Part shown: in pieces, positions 33,001 through 46,594 of the stretch | How the letters are laid out: the number at the start of each line of letters is the position of its first letter | Position numbering within the stretch: the first letter of the stretch is position 1 | Assembly (NCBI RefSeq): GCF_031877795.1 | Contig: NC_133937.1 | Span: 17,759,501 to 17,823,500 of the forward strand | DNA: 64,000 nt | Direction of reading: 5' to 3' | From: Strix aluco | Taxonomy: Eukaryota; Chordata; Aves; Strigiformes; Strigidae | Translations under genes and position numbers: made by a program | Notes under the pieces: generated by a model | The model's input: the letters and a program-made list of their open reading frames with translations, nothing else | Databases searched by the model: none | What the model was told of the DNA's origin: nothing

Positions 33001-36000
33001 GTACTTAGAGTTTCACCTGTTCTGAGAGTACATTTGTGTGGATTTAGTTGTGCCTAGATGGGGTGAGCTTCAGCTGGTGGTAAAGAGACTGACCACACAA
33101 CTTTAGGAAGTGGCAAAAGCCTCTGACACAAATGACTGTTTGATTCAGTGCTATAAGGGTGTTGTTCTCATCAAGTACAGTCTTCAGTTAAGCTTCACCT
33201 TACTCTAGACTGCATTTATTCACTTTTAAAAACAGTGCTTGGCCCTGCTCTGCTTAAAGGGAACATCTGACAAACCATGACTACGAGACAGGATATTTAT
33301 AAGCTAAGAGACCCTTACTGATAATTAGCCTGACCTGCTAGTTGGGGTTACTGACTGAAATACAGAAAGATGTCAGCACAGTTTCATAAGCATCAAAATC
33401 TCAGTAGGTAAATAAAGGGGTATCACAGCATCCACTAAGAATACATTCTTGAGAAATACGTTAGTTAACAATTTAGAGTAAAGCACTTTTTCCCCACAAA
33501 AAATAATGTCATAGAAATTGGATGCATGTAGACACTTATGAAACAGATTCAAATACAAAAGGACAGCACCTATAACATGGAGGATGGAAACACAGAAGCT
33601 GCATCATCACCTAGAAAACTGCTGGCCTTTCAGAGCAGATCTCTGTTCTGAAAGATCTCAGACACTTCATTTGTGACCATAAGTGTCTTAAATCTTTCAT
33701 TTATGAGCATTTCACACTAGCGCCACTTTCATCAGGCAACTCAAACTCAGTCAAAATGAAGGTCAGAAAAACAGGGTAATGGTCAAGCATTTGGTCTCTG
33801 GTAAAGCAGATCAGATCATTCAGAGCACTGACCTGGTTCAACAACCCAGCCTCTGAAAAGCCAACATCTCCTTGAGTTGCTGATCCTGCTCCAGTATTTA
33901 AATTTTGTGTACTTACTAAGTCCCTTGTCAGGTTCCCTTCTGTTACCTTAATTCTCATGCACAGAATTATTTCCTTATCCGTCAAACTCAGCAGCTTCAC
34001 CCATGGTACTGTTGGTATTTGGCAGAGCAGCAGCAACACTGCTCTAAAGTAGTTCCGTCTGAAGCAGTGGAGAGAAGTGACAAAAGAGGGCTATGCCTCT
34101 ACTGATAGAAAGCCAGAATCCATACAAGGTAGTAAGTGAATTGAGTTTAAAACATCAAAGTAGAATTTGCTTTTTCTGTTTGGCCATAATATAACATTAC
34201 TCTGAACATAAATGCTTGTAAATTCACTAATGGAAAGTGGAGATTTTTCTTCTCCATGAAATGAAGTTGTTTTATATAATGTGCTTGATAGGTTTAAGTT
34301 TTCTGCACCATCATTAGTCATCTTTGATAGGAATCCCTCTTTTTAAAAATAGGCTAAAAGTTTGATTAATGTTTTATTACAAAAAAATAGAAAATCACCA
34401 TATGGTTCATTTCCTCCCAGTTAAGTTTGGTCAGTTAGTATGTAGAATTTCATTTCACCGCCCACTACACTAACAGCATATTTAGCAAGCTCCAAATTAT
34501 TCCCTGCCTATTGGGTTTGATTATTCCCTCCCCAAAACCAATTCTGTCGTCTTACAGTGTAACATCTTTAGCTACAAGAAATACCAAACCAAACCACAAT
34601 CCTCCCATAAGAGGCACACATCCACTTCAAACATCAGCCAACAAAAACATTAAGACCTTCAGTTAAAAAAAGACCAATTTGGGACATTATTAATCTTGTG
34701 ATACTAATCTGAAGCCTCTCCCTCAAATTCTTGGCTCCAATCAAAGGTTATTTTTGTGGAAAAAAGCTTCTGCCACTTACTTCTACATGCAAAGTTTTTG
34801 CACGGGCAAACGTATCTCACAGTTAAGAAGTTTCAAATTACTTCAAAACTATTTGAGTATTGTTCTGCAAAAGCTATCCTCTAACAGAATACGCAAGACA
34901 CAGTAGAATCCAACTGTCCCATCTTGGGAACTAATATGGAAATACAGCATACCAGATCTGTGGTATTTACAATGGGAAAGAGTCTAACTTGTAAAGATGT
35001 AGTTATTTCATTAACTTCAGCAATGACTTGGACTATCTCTTACCCAGGATTACTTTATAATTCGGTTCTGACAAGGAAGCATCCCTACCACTAGGTCTTC
35101 TTAGGTGAGCAAACCTTACATTAAAAAACCCATGAAACTTAAGGTGGCTTCAGGCAAACCTTAAAATGCAGCACATCCATTTGACAGAAAAATACAGAAG
35201 TACATGTTGAATGGCAAACTGAAGGAAAAGTTCTCATACAGAGATCTGTAGTTATCTAGGAGAAGGACCCCCTTTTAACTCATCTAATAGTCTTCATTTA
35301 AGACTCTCCTATCTATCAACCTCTGTTCCATCTTTGATATAGTGTATTGTGATAACTCCATCTCAGGAATGTCAACAAAATAACATTTAAGTTACCGCAC
35401 ATGGCTCCTTCCTCAGCCATTTCCTAGCCCATTGCCCCATACAGCATGTCTCCCAGGCCTTGTGCAAGAATGGGTCTCAGAACTTCAAACACTGCTATGA
35501 GCACTTCCTTACAGATACAATAGTTTAATTATTTAAATATTACACCTTAAAAATGGTGGAGACCTTACTATAGGCTGGGGAGCCAGAGAATGGTGCTGCT
35601 GTGTGTAACAAGTTACCACTGAAAAACTCCTCTGCTGGTCAGTACTTGCTGTCATGTACACTCTGCAATATTTACGCTACACAGAGAACCCTGAGCAGGC
35701 AGCAAGCAACACAAAGAGCTAGCAGCTCCATTACTGTCTTGGTTATAATGATAATTCCATCTCTGCTGTCACCTGTGAAGCCACCAGAAGACTCACAATT
35801 AGATAACCTGTCTGCACAAATATTCCTGCTCCTGTGAAACTGCAGTTTCATAAATTACCTTTACCTTCAGAACAATGCACTGAAAACACAGCTCCAGATA
35901 GGAAAGAGAACTTTAATTCTGTTTTTCCTAATGTAGTCAAAGCTGTATTCTAACAGATCAGGGCATCTTCGTTTTAAGTACCACCTCAGATTACACCACT

Positions 36001-37558
36001 TCTATTTGCTATTTGAGAATTAACACAGAAAAATAATTCAACAGTCTTCCTTTTTATCTAGCTAGCATGCAAGAAAAGAAAACCAGAGGTTTCCAAAACC
36101 TTTCAAAAATGAAAGAAGAGCTGGCATTAGCAAGCTGCAGAAAGAAATGCTGTTTCTGCATTTCTCTAATAAATGCTATTTGATCAGATCAGGTTTCTTT
36201 CAAGAGGAAGGAGAGGGAGAAATAGCCACACAACCCAGTGATACAGGCTAAGCTTAGAGAGGCAAAGCGTTATTCTGAAGTCTTCCTTTCAAGGAAAAGT
36301 ATTTCATACACTCAGGCTTCACACCCTACAGCCAATATACCTATTACATCAGTTCACTGCTGCAGACCAGTTGTTCTTCATAAAAACAAGAGTTTCAGCT
36401 AAAGTCAGCAAGAAGCTTAAGCATTCCAGACAGCACATCCTGCAAAATTCATGGAGTCATGGGGACCAAGAGCTGTAGTTACACTGTAGTAAACTGCAAA
36501 ACCTCAAAGTGGCAAGTTATTCTAGCAGTAGCAAGTACTACAGGCTGAAATCTGCCAAACACATCACATACATTAGTCATCATACACCTGCTTCTTATAC
36601 CCACAAGCCTCATTATTTCAGTGCATTAATACATCAGTTAATAGTGACACAGTATTTTAACTATGCAACTACTTTATTTTAAGGCAAAGTTTGGTCACAA
36701 GGCCACGAATGACTTAAGAACTTTATAGGATTCAAAGTGAGCAAGTAACTCTGATGTTCAAAAATGAACTCAGAGTATCTGTAAATGAACCTAACACAAC
36801 TGCAAGGTAAGTATTACCAGGCAAGTAAGTCGTAATGAAACAGAACTATGCAACATTGCAGTGCTTTCTGTATCGAACAAGACATTTCTGCCTTGCAACA
36901 GTTTGCTATTCTTCTGATGCAGTTGGTATGAAAGTACCAATACAACTAAAACATTTCAAATGTGTTAACCATTCACACTTCTCAGACTGAAATGTCCATA
37001 TTGCAAATACAGAGAAGAGACATGCTATGTATAGCTACTTAAAAGAAGATGAGAGATTCAAGCCGATTTCCAGCCACCTTTAGCTTCCCACAAACAAACA
37101 GTAGCTCACACTCGAGGCTGTGTAACAAACAGAACAAATTACAACTCCAAACTGCCTAGAAACCACAGGTCTGTCCCTCCTCGACTCAGGCACTGGTAAT
37201 GAACTGCCAGCCTTCACCAATATAAAAATCAGTATCAAATGCCTGGAAGGTTTTGGTTTTGTTTTTTTAGGATAGGAACACACCGAGTAAGTATTTTGCC
37301 TTTTATAGTGCATACACTTAAAACCGGAGTTTCCAAGACAGCAAAAACCATACAGCATATCAGAGACATCTGTGAGGCATTTCAGGGTGTGCTCCGCATT
37401 GAGTGGAGAGAACGGTGTAAACAGCAACAATCAGAGCACTTTACCATGATGCTGTCCCTCAGGAGGAGAAAAAGGCAGACTTCAGCCAGAAAGATGGTGA
37501 CCAGCCCGCTGTATCGGACAACTCACTGCCCTGCAGCACGGCTGGACGAGCTCCTTTA

Positions 37559-38566
<1,008 letters not shown>

Positions 38567-39520
38567 CTAAAGCCGGGGTGCCGGGATAGCGGCCGGGGAG
38601 CGGGCGCGCGGGGGGGGGGGGCGGGGCGGGTGGCGGGATTCCTGCGCCCCGCCCCCCCCGCCGGCGGCTGAAGTTTGGTCCCTCGGGCCGCGGCTGGCGC
38701 GGTGCGTGTAGCTGGGGGCGGCCGAGAGGAGGGGGCGTCCCTGGCCCGTGCCCCCCGTCCCTGGCCGCCGTGTCGGGACGCTTCCCGCGGGGAGCTCCCC
38801 GCACGCCGCCGGCGCCACCTGTTTCCCCCCGGCGGCGGTTGCCGCCCTCCGCGCGCGCGCGCCCGCTCTCCCCACAGCTCTCCCTCCCCGCAGGGCGCCC
38901 GCAGCCGGCCCGGCCCGGCCCGCCCTGGGCGCGGTCCCGACGCTTCCGCCCCCCCTGAGGAGAAGTGGCGGGAGGCGGCGGGGGCCGCTTCCCGCCTGCG
39001 GGGGGAGGGGGGGCCCCGCCGACCGCCCCGCCGGCCGCCCCGCTGCAGCTGAGGGCACGTGGCGGGACAGCGGCCGCCGCCCCGGCAGCGCCCCGCCGGG
39101 AGAGCCCTGGGGTCAGGGCCGGGCGGCGGCGGCCCTGCGGGGCGGCCGGGAGCGCCAGGTCGGGCGGGAGTGAATCGCGGCTGGCGGTTTCTACCGTTCT
39201 GATCTCTGGTGGTACCAGCGGCACGGGCGCTCGTTCAAATACATTTAGGTGAGCGACGTGGTTTTGGGGGAACGAATGCAAACCGTAGCCAGAGAGTGAC
39301 ATAAGTTCCTGCTTTCCCGTAGCGCTGATGCTGGAGTCCGGCGGCGGCTCGGCCGGCAGGGCAGCTGCCTTCGCCCGCGGCCCGCTGCCCGCTCCGGCAG
39401 CGCTGTCCTGAGGCCTGCAAGTACCGCTGCCAGGCGCAGTAAAACTCGGGCTGTGAGCTCGTAACTGAGGGCTGCGTTGCCCGCTCGCCGGCGCTGCCTG
39501 TGCAGTGTCTCCTATGACAT

Positions 39521-42414
39521 GGGGAGTACTCGTCGTAATAAAACCAAGCATATGAGTGAGGGGTTGCAGGCTTGCCGTCAGTACTTCTTCCTTTCCTTGA
39601 TAACGTGAGTGCAGAATTGGATTTGGAAAATTATTGCTGGCTTTTAGGTGGTTTTTTCTCTTTGTCCGGGAGCTGCTATTTTAAGCAATAAATCAATATT
39701 CCTGTCAGACTAGCTTTCACTCCTAAATGTTTCCAAGCAAACAGTATGCTTTCTGTGCAGTTTTGAACACAGCTGGTCCAACCTGCAGACACAGGGACGT
39801 ATAGAAAGAGCAATTCAATCAGTAAGGCTTCTGGTGTGCACAAGGATCTGTCTTTATAACTTCCAGTACCAGAGTTGTCACTGTTGGAGCTACAGGCATA
39901 GTTACAAGTTGTAGGCCTAAAGAGCTAAGAAAAACAGGTTTTATGCAGGATTAGAAATCTTAGCAACACCTTTAGCTCTGAATTTCATCTTTTGCTGTTC
40001 TCTTTTAGTATGCTGGGAATTGTGTTTAGGTGTGTGTATTTATTGAATCTGTAACAGTAGAAGTCAGACAACTAATTTCCATGTTGTGCAATCCAGTTTT
40101 GTTTGGAAAGAGGTATACCTGTAGGGTTGGTAACAGATAATCAGATTATGTTACTGGCATTCAAAACATACTTAAAACATCAGCCATGCACCATAGGAGT
40201 ATTTTATGTTGTTAACTATTGGTTATATAGCATGTACTTATCATTTCTAGTATATGCATTCCCAGCAATGCTTCTTTAGGATACTATGGATCAGTAATAA
40301 TGAGCACATGTACACATGAGCACACTACTTCCAGATATGCAGCATCTGGGAATTACAAAAAGCAATTAGTCCATGTTATGAACTAATAATCTGCTAAATT
40401 CCATTTTGTAGAAGTATGCAAACCTAATAAACCACATGTTTAGTCATTTGTGGGACTTGCACATAAGCTAAGTTCTCTGATTAAAAATAATTGCTTTAAG
40501 TCTGGGATCTTGTATACTGAGTTCTGGCTGAAACATGCATGTGCATGCATATGTTTTAAAGAAAAAAAAGTATTATCTGACCATTATAAAAGGCTGTCCA
40601 ACTGGCTCTAATAGTTATAGTTGCTACAGCAGAATAAAATACAGAACAGATGGACATTTTTGGTACCCTTCTGAAACTTTACTTGTCTACAGGACCAAAA
40701 TATGTGTGTTTGCATTTGTATTTGGGGGTGTGTTGGTATTAAGAGTTTGTTTCACTATTGGGGTTATATTGGTGTAATTTTTGCCCATGCAAAAATCAAT
40801 TTTTATTGTCAGTACTACGTGACTGTACTGTAGGCCCATCACTGAAATTTTCTGCCTGCTGTGGCTATCTAATTTTTGAAGCCACATCCAGAAAAAGTCC
40901 ACACAATTTACAGCAATACATGTAGCACTGCTTTTTTGTTTGTTTTTTCTTTTTAAGTAGCACTTTTACAGTGTTTTCTCTTTTCCTTTGCAGTATTCAG
41001 ATCTGTCGCATTGATGTCATGTGAATAACAGCTTTGCAGCAGGTACTTTTTTTTAAAAATCAGTTTATTTTGCCCTTTGCACTATTCAGTCTGTAATTAT
41101 ACATTAATTATGCTGCTACTGCTTCTCCAGTTTATACAGTTTCATTAACTCTCCAGATTCTAACAGATTGTTAGAAAGTAAAAATGGATTTGATCACAAT
41201 ATTTTCCGTTTATTGAACCCAAGGTGGAAATGTATGAATTCTTTTGTCCTCTTCCAGTATGGTATTCCATATGCAACAATGGATTACCCACTGAGAAAAA
41301 AAGATGCTGAATTTACTTTCCACACACTCAAAATCTTAGTACTGTTAAGAAGCAGTATCTATTATTAGCATGACAGTGGTGATTAGCATCTCAAATAAGT
41401 TAAAGTGGTTAGAATGAAAGGATGAGCTTTTAAGACACTCTTTCAATGTCTTTTACTATTTCATAAGAACTCAGGTGAGTCCAGTTAAACCCATTTCTGC
41501 AGAGAACAGGGATGTCAGCAGACTCTTCTGCTTACAAAAATCTCCATTGACTTCAAGGCCGTAATGTGTCTCTGTCCCAGATAATCAGATAACAAATTCT
41601 CCTTTTCTCACACATAATGAAGTCTTTTAATGAAGCAAAGAAATCTTCTTTCTACTTCTACTGAAGTGAGATATATGAATACAGACGTGATAGGCTTTGG
41701 TAGAAAAAGAGAACACTGTGCACTTACAAACAACGTAGCTGCAGTGCAGCCTCTTCCACAGTATCTTTCGAAGAGTTCTGTATCCTGCGGTTAGGGTGCA
41801 TGGCACTGCAACTGCAAGTGGCAGGAGCAGCAGAACAGAACTGTTTTCAAAAAGCTTCATGAACTTGCAGTTTTCTGTAATTATAAGGTGTTTTGCTAAT
41901 ATTAATACTTCACTGAAGTGCATCTGTCTAGTTAGCTATAAGCACTAACCTACATTTTACATTAGTTATTTCAGTTTTAGGCAGAGAAGGATTAGGTTTT
42001 CTAGGCAAATGCACTTGGCTGTGATTAAGCACTTTTCCCTGGAATAGTCTGTTGTTCCTTGACTGCACCAACTTCTAACTTTTCTGAGTAACACCTGAAT
42101 AGCTGCCTGAGAAAGTTTACAGAAATGCTGTATCCATATATTCCATAAACTGAATTTCATTACTGTCTTGATCTTATGAAAATTTAAGCATATGTTGAAA
42201 TTTAAGGAGTAGGGTCTCTTTTATGAGGATTGGAGACTACTGTTGATCAGTGGACATAGACTGTAAGGTCAATGCATTCTGCACTTCTTATCAAGCCATT
42301 AACTTTGGGTAATGTAAGGAGTAAGCAATGGATGATTGAAGTTTAAAAAAAAAAATTTTTTTTCCTCTGTGGTAATGTCTGCCTTAAACATATATTTTAA
42401 ATTAAATGGGTTTT
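39521..42414. other. Intergenic spacer between VCL promoter and upstream gene
   Basis: About 2.9 kb of AT-rich sequence between the CpG island and the 3' end of the tandem upstream gene. No recognised exon or repeat. A T-rich stretch lies at about 40,930-40,955. Confidence 0.7.
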
Positions 42415-42676
42415 TTGTAGAACGGTATTACTTTATTGACAGCTCTAGCATGTAGGTGACCAGCACAGAAAGAATACATTTCACACCTAAGAAAATACAA
42501 CTTGGGGGAAAGAAAGAGCAGATTACTAAGGAGGTATGACAGTCTAACTTCAACGTAATAGTCTGTCAGTGTGCCTTGACGTTATAGATATGACTTCTGC
42601 CATGAAACTAGGTTAGGTTCTCTTTAGTTCTGGGTCTTGGCTGTCTGTGTTCTAGGAACTGCAACGAGACCAACAT
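42415..42676 (-). other. Putative 3' UTR with AATAAA signal of unnamed gene
   Basis: This follows the stop codon of the terminal exon. AATAAA (TTTATT on plus, 42,432-42,437) lies about 240 nt after the stop, so cleavage would fall near 42,410-42,425. The signal is canonical and suits a short 3' UTR. The cleavage site itself is estimated. Confidence 0.65.
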
Positions 42677-42945
42677 TTAAGCATTTTTCTCCATTGACTC
42701 ATCATCAGTCACTATCTGAGCTAGATGGGAGCAGCCTATTAGGATGGGAAAATTTAAATCACAATTGTCAGCTATCTCTTGAAAAATGAACTTTATTTCA
42801 TCACACAAGGCTGCTTGGTTCCTAACTGCCCTTCTGTAGGTTGTTAAAACAGTGGGGCTTAGAATTGCAGAGAATGCTGCTACCAATTCACCATCTCCTT
42901 TAAGGAGTTTCTTGCTAGAAGCTCTATACAGCTGTGTAGCATCTA
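42677..42945 (-). CDS. Terminal coding exon of an unnamed gene (89 codons, stop TAA)
   Basis: The minus strand shows a strong acceptor (CACTCTTTGTTTCCCAG|TAGATG), then 267 nt of open frame and a stop. It begins DATQLYRASSKKLLKGDGEL, passes through SPTVLTTYRRAVRNQAALCD and ILIGCSHLAQIV, and ends DDESMEKNA. It enters in phase 1 (TA completes a codon). The peptide is mostly amphipathic helix with Leu/Ala-rich turns, which could fit a HEAT/ARM-type repeat protein, but I do not recognise the family. The gene lies in tandem with VCL, ending about 4 kb upstream of it. It is not PLAU, the gene I recall upstream of mammalian VCL: no trypsin-like motifs are present. A real exon is supported by the acceptor, length, composition and a nearby AATAAA. 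Confidence 0.72.
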
Positions 42946-45904
42946 CTGGGAAACAAAGAGTGCAAATGTAGTTTATTTTTATATCTTCTTAGTTACTGCG
43001 CTCTGATCCCAAAACATTTTATTAACTACACTGCATTCTTAAGTGGTTTATTGTGAACTATCACAACAATTGTAACAACACAATTCAAGGAATGTTTTTA
43101 AGAACATACAACATGTAGAAAAGAAGGGTGAGCATATTAAATACATATGTGCGTATATATATTAATGCTTATTCTAGAAATTGCTAATTAGGAATGAGGT
43201 TCAAAAAAACAGATTTTCCTACCTTTCTTCTGAAAAATTCCAGATGAGAATATATTATCACGTATGTGGAAAGCATGTGTGATAGTTAATGTGTAGTTAA
43301 AATTACACAGTCTATTCACACTAGATGCAAACAAGAAGTCTTTCTACCCTTGTGACAACATTACTGTGAACCTACGATAGACTTTGGTTTTTCAAAAAGC
43401 AAGAGGTAGTTTTCAGGAGCTTGACTCTGTGATTGGATAGATGAGTACCACTACAAGAAAAAAGAACTGAAAAAACTGTTCTTATATATCCCACCAAGTA
43501 TCACATTTGTTATGGCAGTATTCTTTTAAAAACCATTTTTAGTCAATGAGAGGTGTATACTTGTGTTCTGAGTATAGGCATGCTGGCTCAAAGCTTGTCA
43601 ATATAATTGACTATCTGGTAAACAATCTAAGTGCTTTATTCACAGTAGGTGACCATTTTAGCAGTCTAAACATTCATTTTACCACTAGTGATTTTGGTTA
43701 ATATTTATGGTCATGTCTACACATGGACACAGGGAAATTGAAGCAAATAAACTGAGGATGTTAAATGTGTTGTAAGAATACTAAACCTCATTTGAATGCT
43801 GTAATTCAGCTTTAAATGGCCTTTGCTGCACCATGATTCTTTTCCAAGTACATGCTTTTTGGGAGCAGTAAGACTCTTGTCTTAAAGCAGTTTACAGAGC
43901 TGCTGTATCTTCCGGCTGAGATGTGGTAGCTGACTTCTTGTATGCCCTTTGTGCATTTCCTTAAAAAGTGAAAAGTTGGTTTAAACCACTCTTGTTGATC
44001 AGTTTAAGCTTCCCTGTTTTACTTTGCACGGAAATGGACAGGTACCTCAGTTGAGATGCCTACAGTAAGTTCTCAAATTTCTTTATCTGCCTTGCAAGAA
44101 CACATCTTGATACTCAGTCAGTTCTTGATTAAGTATTTTTGGATATAATTATGTTCAGTTCAATTTCAAGGACCCCAGTATCCAAATCAGCCTATAAGAT
44201 GACATATGCAATACTAGCATTTTTTTGGCTACATGTTTCTCAGTGCCTGTTGCAGCTCTGCAGGCTTTCCCCCCGCCCCCTGTAGTATTAGGTGCTTGTA
44301 TGTATCAACTCCTTTCCTAGTAGTTCCTCATATTGGATTTGATTTACCAAAGTATTAAAGCATGTGTACATTGGTAAGTATAAGATTAGTCTGAAATTTT
44401 GAGTATTTTGCTGGTTTGGAGTCTCGTAAATTATTTATATCCCTACTGCAGAATGAACAGGCTCAGGGGTTTCTGCAATTTTGTGTACATTCCAATTCAC
44501 CACAAAGCCAAAGTCTTTGAACTGGACAAGACTTCTGGAAAAGCCACTGTCTAAAATTAAATAATACTATATTTAGTAATAATGACCTCTTTGAATATAT
44601 GCATGTATGTAATTGCTTTTTTACTGGGTAATCGTAAAGATCTTTAACTCTTTCATAGATTATGGCTTAAATAGTTAGCATACATACTAAAGATTTGTAG
44701 CTTTGTATTAGTAGATATAGGAGTTTACTGCCATCAGCAAGTACTAAATGGCCAGATTAGGCAATACTTAAAAAAGAAATTGCTAGATAGCACCAAATTT
44801 CTGTATATATGTATAAACTCCTTCCGTATACAGTGGAGATCTCAATCTACAGAATAAATCACATTGACATACTTCTGAGTTTCTTATCTGTGCCGCATTC
44901 ATTAATTCATCTCGACTAAAACTATTCTAGTGTCCCAGACCTCAGAGGAGCTTCGAGTAATTACAATAAAGAAAGAAAATTAACCTAATACAAAAATACT
45001 TCCTTCTTCCTGCCCTGAGATCCTGAACCTACAGTTATCTTCACATAATTGGACCTTGTACTTGCAGAAAATTCTGTAGGACTCATTGTACGATTGCTCT
45101 GTGAATGTATACATTTTGTTCTTCATAAAAATGCAGTGGTGTCACAGAAAGGACAGTGTGTGTTCAACACTGTGCCACTCATAGGTTTAAAGATCATTAG
45201 GACCATAGTGAGAGTTTTATCCTGTTGCAAAGGGAAGAATCCAGAATTACATTGATCCATGCAACACTTCTGCGCTAGAAAAAAATGTCCTCGTGAGATG
45301 TTATGTCCATAAGATTTGTTTTAGAATATTTTTAAAGTGTACTGAAAACATGATAATCTTTTCCTTAGTCTCCTCTATAGTTAGATTCATAGCTATTAAG
45401 AATTAAATTGTGAATCTCTTACACACAGAGAAGATCCCTGTGCTTTGCCTTACTTTCCTGTAGAGTTCAAGTGTTAGTGGACTGGATTTTTGCCCAGTTA
45501 CACAGGTGAGATTACCCATGTGAATATTCAGAGATAGGAATGAGAGGTTCTTAAATCCTGTCCTAAAGGAGCTTGGCTATTAGTTCTCTTAAAATATTTT
45601 AAAATAATTCCTATTTAAGGTATTATGTTCCATATGATATTATGTATTCAGTCCACTGACAAAAAGTAACACTTGATTAATAAAAATTTTAACATTTTTT
45701 AAAACTAGCAGATGTTTGGGTTCTGCTGTCTTGGAGCTGCTGCAAGGTGAGAAGCAAAAATTAAGGGCTCCTAAATTTGCTGCAGATGCCCTAAAATTTC
45801 AGGGGTGAAATGAAAGTGACGTTTAGGTTTTGGGCTCTGTGTATAGAAAAATGCCCCCCGATGCCAAGCAACAGTATTTTCCATGCGAGCGTGTCATTCT
45901 TTAC

Positions 45905-45969
45905 TGTTGCATACTGTGTCAGCATTGCCAATTAAATGTGGTACACAGTGGTAAAGTGCATGCAAACTG
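45905..45969 (-). CDS. Candidate bridging exon of unnamed gene
   Basis: A 65-nt segment between acceptor CTCATTTGGCAG|CAG (a NAGNAG pair, so 45,966 is an alternative end) and donor GCAACA|GTAAAG. It enters in phase 2 and leaves in phase 1, as needed to join the candidate exon at 46,125-46,174 to the terminal exon. It would read SLHALYHCVPHLIG followed by NADTVCN. The case rests on phase fit and open frame only. A competing segment at about 45,517-45,559 also fits the phase. Confidence 0.35.
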
Positions 45970-46124
45970 CTGCCAAATGAGGGTCAATAGCCTCAGCAAT
46001 CCCACACTGCGCAAAGCATGCTGCGCTTGTGAAACATTTTCTCCTGAGACAAACTTTCTGCATTCATTACAGTTTTCCTTGCAAAGCAGTTAGCCAAGCC
46101 TATCCTCACATTTTTCACTCATAC

Positions 46125-46174
46125 AGTATTTGATTTACATCAGCTGAAGGAAATGGTAATGTGCAACACTGACT
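46125..46174 (-). CDS. Candidate bridging exon of unnamed gene
   Basis: A 50-nt segment between acceptor TTTAAATTCCAG|AGTC and donor AATACT|GTATGAGT. It enters in phase 0, as required after the 46,476-46,594 exon, and leaves in phase 2. It would read SQCCTLPFPSADVNQI. Proposed only from splice signals and phase; other combinations are possible. Confidence 0.33.
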
Positions 46175-46475
46175 CTGGAATTTAAACAGAAACCCACAAG
46201 GGATCTCCGTACTGCAGGCCAACTTCCAAATATGGGAGAAGAGAGGCAGCCGTAGTAGCTTGGGAAGCATCCTCAGCACAGCAAGGGACAAAATAGTTGG
46301 GGGTACATGAACTCTTAGAATTTGTTCAGAAAGGTAACTGCTGTAATGCTTTAGTCAGAATAAAGGAATGAAACACAAATACTATGCTAGCAGCAAGAAG
46401 CATTGTAGAATGTTAACAACAGAAGTGTAGCTATTTTTTTCAATTCTTTTTTTCAGTATGTAATAGTGCACTTAC

Positions 46476-46594
46476 CTCAAATCCAAACGTGTATCCATAT
46501 TCTGCCAATGCCAATCTGTTTTCAGGTTTATCAGGAAGACTCATAAGAATGCTTGCGAGATTAGTGGGGCTTACTACCAGGTCTGGTTGAAATT
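46476..46594 (-). CDS. Internal exon of unnamed gene (39 codons)
   Basis: It reads FQPDLVVSPTNLASILMSLP then DKPENRLALAEYGYTFGFE on the minus strand, with an excellent donor TTTGAG|GTAAGT. The likely acceptor is GACTGTTCTGGCAG|AATTTC, giving phase 1 in and phase 0 out. Phase 1 matches the exon at 57,158-57,288. The polypyrimidine tract is modest, and the open frame extends about 40 nt further upstream, so the left boundary in gene order is less sure. The peptide looks coding but has no motif I can name. Confidence 0.6.

Larger units (their letters stand above)
42946..46475 (-). other. Intronic region of unnamed gene
   Basis: The interval between the terminal exon and the 46,476 exon. Apart from the two candidate bridging exons it is AT-rich sequence without a recognised repeat family. 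At least one exon (phase 0 in, phase 1 out, net) must lie here if both outer exons belong to the same transcript. Confidence 0.55.

Noticed and set aside
45830..46093. Plus-strand Cys-rich ORF of 87 codons
   Set aside because: It has no splice support or known Cys-spacing motif, and the opposite strand offers a better exon candidate in the same place.
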